DNA of 35,440 nucleotides, from assembly GCA_947625115.1 (NCBI GenBank), contig CANQND010000013.1, positions 1 to 35,440 of the forward strand, given 5' to 3'. Every line of letters begins with the position of its first letter. Position 1 is the first letter of the stretch. The notes below the pieces were generated by a model. That model worked only from the letters and a program-made list of their open reading frames with translations. It was not told the DNA's origin and did not search any database. A program made the position numbers and the translations under genes. The stretch comes from an uncultured Clostridia bacterium (GTDB taxonomy: Bacteria; Bacillota; Clostridia; Christensenellales; CAG-314). Positions 9,499 to 19,727 of the stretch are shown here, one piece after another.

Positions 9499-10413
9499 TC
9501 ATTCCTTAGAAAATACCCGAGGTATATTTCGTATCAAATCCGTTACTTGCGCGTCGTCAAATTCGGGCAGGTAATCGCGCGTTGCCGAGGAAAACTCCTG
9601 AAAGTAACCGTTGTGCAAACCGACGTTGAAAAAGTAGTCGCAAGCCGCTTGGTACTCGTGACGGAAAAGTTTTCTGTTCAAAGCCGCCGTTTCGTCGTCG
9701 CGGCGCGCAACGAAAAATTGTGACATAAGGCTGACGTATATGTCCTTGTCGAAATTCGCCAACCAATCCAAAACGCGCTTCGAGTCCTCTACAAACGAGG
9801 GTAACACCAAATGCCGCACTATCACGCCTTGTCGCATATATGCCTCCTCGTCGAAAACGTCGCGCGGCTGTTGTCGGCGCATTTCCGTTATCGCGGCGGT
9901 TGCAACCTTAAAGTAATCGGGCGCACGAGCAAGCAAACGAGAAACGTTTTCGTCGCAAAATTTCAAATCGGGCAGGTAAATATCCACCAACCCATCTAAC
10001 AAACGCAACGTTTCAACCTTTTCGTAAGAGCTTGTGTTGTACACCACGGGTATATCGAGGCGCGGCTTAACAAGCGCGAGAGCGCAAGCCACTTTGTCCG
10101 CGAAATGAGAGGGCGTTACCAAATTTACGTTCGCCACGCCCATATCTCTTACGTACAAAAGAACGTCGGCAAGACGTTGTACGGACACGGTTGCGCCGTG
10201 AGGCACCACGGAAATATCGTAGTTTTGGCAAAAGCGGCAATGCAGGTTGCACCCTGCAAAAAACACCGTTCCACTGCCTTTTTGCCCCGAAATGCACGGT
10301 TCTTCCCAATCGTGACGTGCCACGCGCGACAGCATTATGCTGTCCGTTCGGCACACTCCGCCGCCCGCGCCGCGTTCGGCGTTGCAATTTCGTGGACAAA
10401 GGTTACATTTCAT
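9499..10413 (-). CDS. Radical SAM protein (PflA-like activating enzyme family)
   Basis: MKCNLCPRNC and GCNLHCRFCQNYDIS (CxxxCxxC); start trimmed from the 462-aa ORF. Confidence 0.85.
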   Translation of the reverse strand: MKCNLCPRNCNAERGAGGGVCRTDSIMLSRVARHDWEEPCISGQKGSGTVFFAGCNLHCRFCQNYDISVVPHGATVSVQRLADVLLYVRDMGVANVNLVTPSHFADKVACALALVKPRLDIPVVYNTSSYEKVETLRLLDGLVDIYLPDLKFCDENVSRLLARAPDYFKVATAAITEMRRQQPRDVFDEEAYMRQGVIVRHLVLPSFVEDSKRVLDWLANFDKDIYVSLMSQFFVARRDDETAALNRKLFRHEYQAACDYFFNVGLHNGYFQEFSSATRDYLPEFDDAQVTDLIRNIPRVFSKE

Positions 10414-10422
10414 AGCCATATT

Positions 10423-10451
10423 ATTGTAACTTATTTGTACGGTTTTGACAA
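10423..10451 (-). promoter_or_regulatory. Candidate promoter of the radical SAM gene
   Basis: Minus strand TTGTCA - 17 nt - TACAAT; -10 ends 9 nt before ATG at 10413. Confidence 0.55.
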
Positions 10452-10524
10452 GTAAAATAAAAGTACACAAGCCCTTGCGGCTATCGTGCGAACGGCTTGC
10501 GTACAATAAGCGCAGGAGAAGAAA

Positions 10525-11205
10525 ATGTTTGAGGCTTTTTTGAACTTGTTCAGGCGACTGTTCTTTTTTACGGGGTATTTCAGCAACGGCAGTTATCCGC
10601 AACCGCTTTCTCCCGAAGAAGAACAGCAATGTCTTGAACGAATGAAATCGGGCAGTCGCGCGGCGCGGGACAAACTTATCACGCACAATATGAGATTGGT
10701 TGCCCACATTGCAAAAAAGTACGGCAAAGGCAACGAATTGGACGACTTGATAAGCATTGGCTCCATCGGGTTGATAAAGGGCGTGGAGAGCTACTCTACG
10801 GAAAAGGGGACGACACTTGCCACGTATCTCGCCCGTTGCATAGAAAACGAAATATTGATGACATTGCGAAGCAACAAACGCTATCAAAACACGGTGTATC
10901 TGAACAGTACGCTGGGCGTGGACAACGACGGCAACGAATACACGCTAATGGACGTGCTTGCGGTAAAAGAGGACAGCGTTTTTCACCAAGCGGAAACAGC
11001 CATTCTGAAACAAAATCTGCTCAAAATAATCAACGAACGGCTAAACCCGCGCGAACAGAAAATCATTCTTATGCGGTACGGTCTGGAAGAGGGATCGACG
11101 CCTATGACGCAGCTGGAAACGGCAAAAAAATTGGGTATCAGCCGCAGTTACATTTCTCGTATCGAGAGCCGCGCTTTGGAAAAAATAAAGCAGTACCTCG
11201 ATTAG
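10525..11205 (+). CDS. sigK: RNA polymerase sporulation sigma factor SigK
   Basis: PLSPEEEQQCLERMKSG, LITHNMRLVAHIAKKY and DDLISIGSIGLIKGVESY; uninterrupted. Confidence 0.88.
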   Translation: MFEAFLNLFRRLFFFTGYFSNGSYPQPLSPEEEQQCLERMKSGSRAARDKLITHNMRLVAHIAKKYGKGNELDDLISIGSIGLIKGVESYSTEKGTTLATYLARCIENEILMTLRSNKRYQNTVYLNSTLGVDNDGNEYTLMDVLAVKEDSVFHQAETAILKQNLLKIINERLNPREQKIILMRYGLEEGSTPMTQLETAKKLGISRSYISRIESRALEKIKQYLD

Positions 11206-11235
11206 CCGCGATATGCGCCTTGCCGTTCAATTGTG

Positions 11236-11264
11236 TTGACAAAAAACTTGCCTTGAACTACAAT
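11236..11264 (+). promoter_or_regulatory. Sigma-A type promoter
   Basis: TTGACA - 17 nt - TACAAT upstream of 11297. Confidence 0.7.
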
Positions 11265-11296
11265 TAAGTAGTACAAAAATCAAAGGAGAAACCGCA

Positions 11297-11545
11297 ATGG
11301 AATTTATTTACGACACACAATTGCTTCTCGAAGGCAAAAACCTCAGCGATACAAAAATTATCGAATACATAAACGCCAACATAGAGGGCGATTGCCTGTT
11401 GGTTGTGGGCGACGACGAACTCATAAAATTGCATTTTCACACCAACACGCCTTGGAAAGTGTTGGAGTACTGCGCTACTCTCGGCGAAGTGTACGATGTT
11501 GTGATAGAAAATATGCGCCGACAAGCGGAAGGTCTGCAAGGCTAA
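11297..11545 (+). CDS. Stand-alone mini-protein resembling part of the FakA/YloV C-terminal (DegV-like) domain
   Basis: 82 aa; GDCLLVVGDDELIKLHFHTNTPWKVLEY...VIENMRRQ resembles YloV GDSLxVVxDDxLxKVHxHTNxPGxVLE...IENMRxQ; own promoter and SD. Confidence 0.7.
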   Translation: MEFIYDTQLLLEGKNLSDTKIIEYINANIEGDCLLVVGDDELIKLHFHTNTPWKVLEYCATLGEVYDVVIENMRRQAEGLQG

Positions 11546-11616
11546 CCACATTCAGAAAAATTTACCGCGCCACAAAAAGTGTGATAACTTAGGGATTTAA
11601 GAATAAATTTTCAGGG

Positions 11617-11654
11617 CAAAAAAATCTTTGGCGAACAAGCCAAAGATTTTTTTG
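11617..11654. terminator. Bidirectional Rho-independent terminator
   Basis: Perfect 16-bp IR CAAAAAAATCTTTGGC-GAACAA-GCCAAAGATTTTTTTG between convergent genes. Confidence 0.85.
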
Positions 11655-11676
11655 CTTAACTATTCTTCCGACAATG

Positions 11677-13563
11677 TTATTCAAATAAAACTTCGGAATA
11701 AAATCCCTTGATGCTTTGGTCCATATTACCGACAATTACGGTTCTGTCCAATAGAACATTGTTGAATTCGCAACAAGTCTCCGGTAAAAGGGCACAGGCA
11801 TGACATGCCGCATAGTTTAAGGTTTCGATTCCCTGTCCGCTACTGAAACTGCAAACGGGATCGTTGGCACAGAATTTTGCACGGTTGATTGCTTTCTTCA
11901 AAATGCCCGGTAGACAGTCTGGATATCCCTGTCGAACCAATCCGCCGAGCGTACCTTCCGCATCTCCGCCCGTGGTATAAATCAACATACCGCACATATT
12001 CTCATCCTCCGCCGCTCCATAATAGATTCTCTCACGAATTGACGCCGTGGGATACCCACAGCAGAAACTGAGTTCCTTGATCAACAGATGTGCCAAGGTG
12101 TGAATGAATAAGAATTCCGTATCGATTTCACGTTGATTGTTTCTTCCGTAAAAAGATTCGTTATATCTTGTATTTAACGTAGCCGCCCTCTCGATGAATT
12201 CTTTTTTGTTGAAAAACTCGCGCAGTTTCTCTTTGTCGAACTCCAAAAAGATACCTTCTCCTCTTGACACGGTTGCGGGATAAAACTTCGTTTCTTTTCG
12301 TTTTACAGATACAAACACTCCATCGGAAGGATCCATACTATGCGTGGGATTAATCCGCGAAAATCCCAACAATGCGGTAACTTCCTTGACCTTATGGATA
12401 AGAGCTATGGATTTTATCCCCTTTATATGATAGAGGAAAACATCGATTTCTTCTCTCTTGAATTCGTCTCGTTCGTAATTATCGCTCATAATTTTTCCCG
12501 TCAGAGCTTTATATTCTTCGGCTTTATAACGTAGTTCCGAATCGTCCGGTTGCTCATCTTTCGGCAACAATAATTTCCGCTTCAATACTGCTTTTACGGC
12601 CTCCGGGGCTTCATAGATATCCGATGCCAATTCATCCGTGTATTTATCTATTTTTTTGCAAATGAATTGTTCTCGCTCGAAATCGTTTTCGCAATCGCCG
12701 ATGCCGTCGTCTATTACATTCGTCAATTTTCGAAGAACGGGAGATTCTTCAACTTTTGCCGTCAAAAGGCTGGAATACGGCGGGATGACAAGTGAACTTA
12801 TGACGCGCGGGAAATATACCGAGGCCGCGCCTCTTTGCATCGCTCGCGGATATTTATCGCACACCTCGCTTTCGTTCTTCCACGGATGTTTTCCGGAGCA
12901 GGAAAATCTTGTACGAAATTTGCTTGACTTTTCGATTTCCGCAAAAATTTCCGGGTTAAATGCCCCGAATAAAGATGCCTTTGCTCCGCATGAAGTGCAT
13001 TCGACCTCGACGCCTTCCAATCCGGAGGTAGCGGATGTCCCTGTCCTAAACAACAAGGAGGGCGCGGCGCAAACGTCTTTTTCGCCCCCGTATTTATTTT
13101 GTCTGTGGACCCAATTGACCCACGGAAAATCGTCGATATGACCATGCTCACAGACAGTGACGATACGCGCCGGAACAAGTTCCTGATTGTCATCGGAACA
13201 GACCAACCTTTTAAGCATATAGGTATCTTGTATCTCGCCCCGCCTTTTCATCTTCTGCGCATATGCTTTTTGCCACTCTTCGATTGGTTTGAACCTTCTG
13301 CACTTCGGGCAAAAATACCAACGGGGAAAACGCACAAAAGGGATACCCATATCCGAGGGCGTGATAAAATGCGTCACATCGAGAAGTTTTTCCAAACGTT
13401 CATCATGGATGATTTCAACTTGTTTCCACTCTTCGGGAAGTGCGGTCATTAAAACTTGCGTCGGGAAATCGATCATAGCACCAACGCCGTATTGTAAAAC
13501 CGCCTGACTTCTCCTGACGCTGTGCGATGCGGAGTCCAAAGGTTTATTATCTTTAATCTTCAT
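11677..13563 (-). CDS. drmB: DrmB-like protein (DUF1998)
   Basis: N-term RRSQAVLQYGVGAMIDFP; CPKCRRF and CTSCGA Cys pairs; HTLAHLLIKELSFCCGYPTASIRERIY; C-terminal CANDPVCSF...NYAACHACALLPETCCEFNN; next to a DrmA-type helicase. Confidence 0.85.
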   Translation of the reverse strand: MKIKDNKPLDSASHSVRRSQAVLQYGVGAMIDFPTQVLMTALPEEWKQVEIIHDERLEKLLDVTHFITPSDMGIPFVRFPRWYFCPKCRRFKPIEEWQKAYAQKMKRRGEIQDTYMLKRLVCSDDNQELVPARIVTVCEHGHIDDFPWVNWVHRQNKYGGEKDVCAAPSLLFRTGTSATSGLEGVEVECTSCGAKASLFGAFNPEIFAEIEKSSKFRTRFSCSGKHPWKNESEVCDKYPRAMQRGAASVYFPRVISSLVIPPYSSLLTAKVEESPVLRKLTNVIDDGIGDCENDFEREQFICKKIDKYTDELASDIYEAPEAVKAVLKRKLLLPKDEQPDDSELRYKAEEYKALTGKIMSDNYERDEFKREEIDVFLYHIKGIKSIALIHKVKEVTALLGFSRINPTHSMDPSDGVFVSVKRKETKFYPATVSRGEGIFLEFDKEKLREFFNKKEFIERAATLNTRYNESFYGRNNQREIDTEFLFIHTLAHLLIKELSFCCGYPTASIRERIYYGAAEDENMCGMLIYTTGGDAEGTLGGLVRQGYPDCLPGILKKAINRAKFCANDPVCSFSSGQGIETLNYAACHACALLPETCCEFNNVLLDRTVIVGNMDQSIKGFYSEVLFE

Positions 13564-16500
13564 ATTTATCCTCCCAAACCAAGACGGAAACGGGGACCGT
13601 TTTATCTACATTCCGAAGAGACGTCAACGTCCTTTGCGCATCGTCGCCGCCCTTATCGTCGAATCTCTTTATAAGCCGGTGTGTGTCTTTATTCCCATCT
13701 CCGAAAATGTATTTGTCGCCGTATGTCAACTTTTCGAACGACTTGGCTTTCTTTTTCCATTGCTTGATAAATTCTTCCAACTCGGCTTTCACTTTGTCGC
13801 TGTCGTCTTTCATCCCAACCGGGTTGTAGGAATTGATTTTCTTAACGCGCTCAAAGATGAATTTCGCGAATTTTTCCACCTCATCGGCATTACAATCAAA
13901 AAGAATATTCGGAGCATTTTCATCGGCATTCAAATCTCCAACAGATTGCCTTATTCCTGATAACAGAACCGCATGAAGTGCCCTGTCGCGTGCGGGAGAT
14001 GAAAACGGTGTTACTCCCGTCGGCTCGACGTACTTATAAAAGGCACCGTGAAATGCCACGAACTGCTCATAGTAGGAGCGGTCTCTGCTTTTCGAAACAT
14101 CGTACAACGTTACGGCGAGTCCCGGGTTGGATCTTCCGATTCGGCTTGAAGCCTGTATGTATTCGCTTACCGATTTCGGCTGTCCCTGTAAGAACATCAA
14201 ATTTAGCCTTGAAACATCGACGCCTACTGAAATCATATTGGATGCGAGGAGAACGTTGACGGGATACTTCTTGTCTGCAATATTTTGTGCAGAGTATGTC
14301 ATATGCTCCAACTTGTCCAACGTATCGTTCAGTTCGGTCGTGCTGACACGACTGGTAAGTTCGTATGCGGTCCCAATATTTCTTGACGTAAATTGCTTGA
14401 CGATTTGTCTGTACGAAATGCGCTTGATAAAGTCTTTCACGTCGTCCGCAACGACCGAAGAGGCTTTTCCAAGTTCTTTCAGACTATTAAAATAGATTGC
14501 AAGCGTATAAAATTGATCCTTTTGCTCGTCGGGACATTGCAATTGATGCACATATTGCAGGGCAATTGCCGTTGCGCGTGCTTGTAACATGACTTTCGTT
14601 TTTCCGGAAGGCATAACTCCGAGATAGGTACGTCCGAACTCGCGCTCGACAGGGAGTTCTTTGGCGAAAAACGAATCGCTTGCATCGAGTCCCTGCGCGG
14701 GGAATTGACGAACTTCTCTGTTATATAATGCGCGACATTGACGATCTGCTTCCCGAATTGTTGCCGTAGAAACAACGATCTTCGGTTTTCTGCCCTTGCT
14801 TGAACAGAGATAATCGATCGCTGTTTCATATATCCCCACCATGGAGCCGAGCGGTCCTGCAATTAGATGCAACTCATCTTGAATAATAAGATCGGGAGCG
14901 TCGTTTCCGCTCTTCCCGAAGAAAGACTTAACGTCCTTTTTCCATGCCATCATCGCAAATTTATCGACCGTTCCGAACAGCAATGTCGGCGGTTTTTTAT
15001 ACAGTTCCTCGTCAATGATTTGAATAGGGAGGTGCTTTTCAAACTCGCATCTTTCCTGCGTGCAATTAAAGTAAAATGCTTTCTTTGCCAACTTATATCC
15101 CCATTTGCCGCAGATTGTACCGTTCTTATAATCCTGTACCATTTGGGTGCCGCACCAAGGGCATTTCAAGACATGGAATTTATTGTGTTTCTCTTTTCGT
15201 CCTTTTAGATCGCTACCGCCGTCGGTCAGTTTTTCAAGTTCTTCTTTCGCTTTTGTATTCGTGTTGGGGACATGGTCTCCACCAATCCATAAACCTATGG
15301 TGATCTCTTCATCGCCCAAATTATAGCACGAGGTTTTGTCGCACGCTACATCTCGTCTTATTTTTTCACAAGCGCAAATCAAAGTTGCGGCTCTCGTGAA
15401 CTGCTGAGAAGTCAAAAGACGCAATGTATAACGCATAATGACTGTCGTGCCGCCGTTATTGGGATTTTTCAATCGTCTATGAAAGATCGTAAACGCCGTA
15501 AGTCCCAAATATGCCTCCGTCTTGCCGCCACCCGTCGGGAACCAAATCAAATCGACCAAATCGCGTTCAGCACAAGAGGGATCGACAACGGAACGAATCG
15601 ACATCAACAAAAAGGCAAGCTGAAAAGGACGCCAGCGGCAGTCTCGGTCGCTTTCGGCGATATAATCCAAGTTTGCCATTTTCTCTTGCCACTCTTCATC
15701 GTCGGGATAATGCTCCGCCGATTGGAATCTGCCGTGAATTCTCTGCATGAACATGGCTCGGTTGGAAAGCGCGAAAGCATTCCAAGCAATGTTGTCTTTT
15801 TTCAGAATATCAAGTCCGAACTTCATTCGTGCGTAAGATTCCCGGCATTGAGCAATATGCCTTTTCGCGGCATCTTGATATCGTTCGGACAAAGTGAGAC
15901 TTTCTTGTTCGAGATTATCGATCCAAGAGCCGTAACAATCGATAAAACTCTCCATATCCGCGATTTTTGTCGCTTTTTCGGTGTTGTCGAGGTCGGAAAG
16001 ATATTTCATCGACAAGGCGATATCTTTTACGGATCTTTCTTCTTCGGTTTCTCGCCTCAAACCCAAATCAATTTTCGGCACTTCCCAAGAGGGCATATAT
16101 TCCGTAAACACGCTTCCATTTCCATCACAGTCAACTTTCCAATCAACGGAAACACCATGCCCCGTAGCATAAACTAGTTTCTTGCGATAAAGCATATCGA
16201 GCGATTTTTCTTCATCATCGAATTGCGCATCATCGATAAAGTGACCATATTCCGCAAAATGTAGCCCTCGGTTCTCCGTGCTTTCGATTTTGATCTTGGG
16301 TTGAAATATATGACCTTTTCCTATTGTTTCGGAATTTACAAGCATTACAGTGATGCTTTGGATGTTATCCGCAACACGATGTTTTACAGCCGTCACATAT
16401 CCCTTGATATTCGCCAAATCCGTTCTTGCCAAATTGTTTTCAAAATCCAATTGAAGCGGCTCGTTATACGGCTGGCGTCTGTAAGCGCGTTTGCTTTTGA

Positions 16501-17131
16501 AAATTTTATTCAAATTCGCAATAATATCAAGGAGATCTTTATCTTCAATCCTGTTTCGTTCAAACAAGTCGTTCAGTTCATTCCACTTGATGGGTTGCAA
16601 CTTTCGAATCGTTCTCGTCTCTTTATCAAATAAAATATACGAACTCAAACAATCGGGAATAGACAGTTCGTCAAAAGGAACAGGGATGACGATCTCTTTG
16701 TCATCCGCCACAACATACTTTGCATAATCGACTTCGATATTTATGCTTTTTGGATTGCCCTCGACGAAAAAAGTCAATCCCATAGACGAAGGCTTGTTCT
16801 GTTGTGCCATATTAATGTCATCATCGAGAGCATCATCCTTGTACATGATATATCGATTGCGCGTAGACTCATCCCCATCCGCACTTTCTTCTGGGGCGAC
16901 ATCTTCATCCGGGTCCTCCGTATTTTCCTCTTTTACAGCATCGTTATCCTTAAATGGAACATTTTGCGGATATAGGATACCCACGGAATAACGATCACTC
17001 GGATATTCGGATATAAGTTCGTGTTCCGCATCAGGATAGGAAATCTCCGACCCAGGACCGAGCAATTCCGCACGAAGGGCGTCTGCGATTTTTTTGCGTA
17101 AATTTAATAGGTCTTTTTGAAAATCGTTCAT
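13553..17131 (-). CDS. drmA: DrmA-like SF2 helicase
   Basis: 1192 aa; Walker A FPTGGGKTEAY, motif II QDELHLIAG, STATI, motif VI ASSRIGRSNPG; overlaps drmB. Confidence 0.87.
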   Translation of the reverse strand: MNDFQKDLLNLRKKIADALRAELLGPGSEISYPDAEHELISEYPSDRYSVGILYPQNVPFKDNDAVKEENTEDPDEDVAPEESADGDESTRNRYIMYKDDALDDDINMAQQNKPSSMGLTFFVEGNPKSINIEVDYAKYVVADDKEIVIPVPFDELSIPDCLSSYILFDKETRTIRKLQPIKWNELNDLFERNRIEDKDLLDIIANLNKIFKSKRAYRRQPYNEPLQLDFENNLARTDLANIKGYVTAVKHRVADNIQSITVMLVNSETIGKGHIFQPKIKIESTENRGLHFAEYGHFIDDAQFDDEEKSLDMLYRKKLVYATGHGVSVDWKVDCDGNGSVFTEYMPSWEVPKIDLGLRRETEEERSVKDIALSMKYLSDLDNTEKATKIADMESFIDCYGSWIDNLEQESLTLSERYQDAAKRHIAQCRESYARMKFGLDILKKDNIAWNAFALSNRAMFMQRIHGRFQSAEHYPDDEEWQEKMANLDYIAESDRDCRWRPFQLAFLLMSIRSVVDPSCAERDLVDLIWFPTGGGKTEAYLGLTAFTIFHRRLKNPNNGGTTVIMRYTLRLLTSQQFTRAATLICACEKIRRDVACDKTSCYNLGDEEITIGLWIGGDHVPNTNTKAKEELEKLTDGGSDLKGRKEKHNKFHVLKCPWCGTQMVQDYKNGTICGKWGYKLAKKAFYFNCTQERCEFEKHLPIQIIDEELYKKPPTLLFGTVDKFAMMAWKKDVKSFFGKSGNDAPDLIIQDELHLIAGPLGSMVGIYETAIDYLCSSKGRKPKIVVSTATIREADRQCRALYNREVRQFPAQGLDASDSFFAKELPVEREFGRTYLGVMPSGKTKVMLQARATAIALQYVHQLQCPDEQKDQFYTLAIYFNSLKELGKASSVVADDVKDFIKRISYRQIVKQFTSRNIGTAYELTSRVSTTELNDTLDKLEHMTYSAQNIADKKYPVNVLLASNMISVGVDVSRLNLMFLQGQPKSVSEYIQASSRIGRSNPGLAVTLYDVSKSRDRSYYEQFVAFHGAFYKYVEPTGVTPFSSPARDRALHAVLLSGIRQSVGDLNADENAPNILFDCNADEVEKFAKFIFERVKKINSYNPVGMKDDSDKVKAELEEFIKQWKKKAKSFEKLTYGDKYIFGDGNKDTHRLIKRFDDKGGDDAQRTLTSLRNVDKTVPVSVLVWEDKYED

Positions 17132-17141
17132 TATTTCTCCT

Positions 17142-19703
17142 TCAGGCGTTAAAAGGCTTATTGATCATGTAAACAGGTACATTCGCATCCGAACCGGAAT
17201 TTGTTATACTCGTAATCTGCTCAATTTGCGTCAGGTTTTCGGCTCTTTGATAAACAAGCGCACTTACGGGATCTTTTTCATCCGCGAACATTCCGTTTAT
17301 TATCGCCCTGCCGAGCAAATCGAGGATCTTCATTCGGAGACTTCGAATCGCTTCGCAAGCCTCTTTGATTTTTTCAGGCGATTCGGTCAACTTCGTCAGT
17401 AAGACAATTGCTTCATAGTCTCCAAGGTCTCTCGGGCCGACAATATGCGATTCTTCGACCAACCAAGAACGTATCGTCACCTGATGCTTTGCGCATCCGG
17501 ATTTAGTCAATCGATCCGCAAGCTGTTGGTAAGATAAAGCATACAAACACATATAATCGCGCAAAGCCTTTTTCCAACAAATCGAGAGTCTGTAAAATTC
17601 AGGATAGGACGTGTTCTTGAATTGCCCGGTCAAAAGTTGTTCCAAAAGAAGATCCACAATGTCTTTGTTCTCACTCTGTTTGGTAAACACCATATTATCG
17701 CCGACTTTGAAGTCATCCAAATCGACATCGGTAACGACTTCCCCGCAAATGCGATATCCCTTGTAATATTTCGTAAAGTATCCGATGTTCCCAGAGGCAA
17801 ACGTAAAGATTTTTTCGATTTTTGCCACGGCTTCCCGAGATATTCCGGAGGGAGATATATAGCGATAGGCTCCTTTCAGTTGCAACTCTTTCGCCATCTT
17901 GTCCATTTCGGTTTCGAAGACATCGTCTCCGACGTATTCGATATTTTCTTCCGTGTCAACGGAATCAGAGGAAATATCATAGCAGACAGCATTCTTGTCG
18001 TGAAACAATCTCTTTCCCGCTTCCGCGGTCTTTTTTAAGGCTCGATCCCAAATCGCTTCGTAATCATACAATAAAATCTCTCCGACAGTAAATCCGAACG
18101 ACGCATACGGATCAAAAGAAACATCATAGTACACCGTCGGAAAGATTACATTGTTGAAAACGCTCTCATTTTTTTCGAATGCGGACACCGTCACGATCCT
18201 CGGACGAACGGAAAGCTGACAATCATCGAGCCATAAGGAAAATAAATTTTCGTAAAACGCTTTCGTAGCAACAATGCAGAGTTGTGCACCGTTTATCAAT
18301 TTGCTTTTTACCGCTTCGCCTTTCGGATTGAATTCATATAGATCCGTCACCATCCGTTCTATTTCGGTTGCAATAAACTCAGCGTCTTCTTTGATTTCGC
18401 CAATCAATCCGCTTCCAAACTCTTTCAATGTTGCGATTTTCTCGAACAAATTCCAACCTAAAATCTTTTTCTCGTATGCCTTATCGCAGTAGGAAAGCGG
18501 GAAAAACGCCGAGCGACATAGATTCAAAAGAGAATAGCTTCCCATAAGAAAATTTTCTTTTTCTTCTCCGCCCCGATATTCTCTTTTGATTCTCAAAAGA
18601 CGCTTTTTGATTTCCTTAACGGTTTCACGATCGATGTTGCATTGAATTCCGGTCGCGGATATCTCGCGCCGAGAAAACGAAAACAGTTCTTTTTTCATCG
18701 ACTGCGAACGAAGGGAAAACTCCGCTTCGTTCAAAAACGGTTTTACAGTCTCCGGAACAAGCGCGTAAAAACGATACGACTCGGATCGATACCAATCGAG
18801 GTAACGTGTATAATGCGTTTTTCCCAACATTACCGCAAACTTTAATCCTTTTCGATTGACAATATCTTCAATCTCGCTGTCGGATGCCCAAAAATTCTCA
18901 TCGCCTACAATGCATCCGACGATTCTCTTTTCTTTGTCCTCTATGATTGCATTTCTGCAAGGAGATACCTTTGAGAAAAATTTCAACAGTGGCTCTTCTT
19001 TTGTAGGATTATTTCCGATTTGATAACATTCTTCTTCGCTGTAACGGGAGGCTGTCACCAAATCGGAGAGCAGAACTTTTTTATCTTCGTAGACAAAAAA
19101 TATTCCGCGATACAGTCTTTCAGCCTCATCGCTGTCAAAGATAAAAGCGACCGAATGGTCGATTTCGGTGGAAATTCCGCCCTGTTTCGCTTTGGCGGAA
19201 AAAGCCGAAAGAAAATCTTTACGCACTTTCAGTGTTGTCCTTACACCTTTACCGCCTAGTTTTTCGGCAGTGCCCTGATATAAAGAAATGCTTAATTTCT
19301 GTATATTTTCAATTGGAATATATCTTTCACCATTTGTTTTATCGTTAAAACGAACGGAAAAATATTTTTTATTCGACATACCGATAGTGTTTCCGTCCTT
19401 GATACCCAAAAATTTCACGCGTTGACCGTCCAGAATCAATAAATCACCAGCGGATAAAGATTTTATCAATTCGGAATTATCGGTATTATGATAAAAAAGA
19501 CATCCTATCGCAGATACTGCCACGGCGATTGCCCGGTAGTATTCCGATCCGGTGTGTAAAGCAATTGCGCCGGTATGTTTTTCGGAGGAGTCGATTACGG
19601 AACACAAGAAGTTTCCGTACTCTTTCAGTGCGGAAATTTTACTCAAGTCAACGCCGTCATACCATACGCTTATCTTATCGAATACTTCTTTTGCAGATGT
19701 CAT
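17142..19703 (-). CDS. drmE: Uncharacterised 853-aa protein, candidate DrmE of class 2 DISARM
   Basis: No catalytic motif recognised by eye; size and position between a C5 methyltransferase and DrmA match class 2 DISARM gene content. Confidence 0.6.
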   Translation of the reverse strand: MTSAKEVFDKISVWYDGVDLSKISALKEYGNFLCSVIDSSEKHTGAIALHTGSEYYRAIAVAVSAIGCLFYHNTDNSELIKSLSAGDLLILDGQRVKFLGIKDGNTIGMSNKKYFSVRFNDKTNGERYIPIENIQKLSISLYQGTAEKLGGKGVRTTLKVRKDFLSAFSAKAKQGGISTEIDHSVAFIFDSDEAERLYRGIFFVYEDKKVLLSDLVTASRYSEEECYQIGNNPTKEEPLLKFFSKVSPCRNAIIEDKEKRIVGCIVGDENFWASDSEIEDIVNRKGLKFAVMLGKTHYTRYLDWYRSESYRFYALVPETVKPFLNEAEFSLRSQSMKKELFSFSRREISATGIQCNIDRETVKEIKKRLLRIKREYRGGEEKENFLMGSYSLLNLCRSAFFPLSYCDKAYEKKILGWNLFEKIATLKEFGSGLIGEIKEDAEFIATEIERMVTDLYEFNPKGEAVKSKLINGAQLCIVATKAFYENLFSLWLDDCQLSVRPRIVTVSAFEKNESVFNNVIFPTVYYDVSFDPYASFGFTVGEILLYDYEAIWDRALKKTAEAGKRLFHDKNAVCYDISSDSVDTEENIEYVGDDVFETEMDKMAKELQLKGAYRYISPSGISREAVAKIEKIFTFASGNIGYFTKYYKGYRICGEVVTDVDLDDFKVGDNMVFTKQSENKDIVDLLLEQLLTGQFKNTSYPEFYRLSICWKKALRDYMCLYALSYQQLADRLTKSGCAKHQVTIRSWLVEESHIVGPRDLGDYEAIVLLTKLTESPEKIKEACEAIRSLRMKILDLLGRAIINGMFADEKDPVSALVYQRAENLTQIEQITSITNSGSDANVPVYMINKPFNA

Positions 19704-19727
19704 ATTCTCTCCTTCATTATGACGGAA

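Noticed and set aside
10525-11205. Split sigK with skin-type element
   Set aside because: sigK is a single uninterrupted ORF here.
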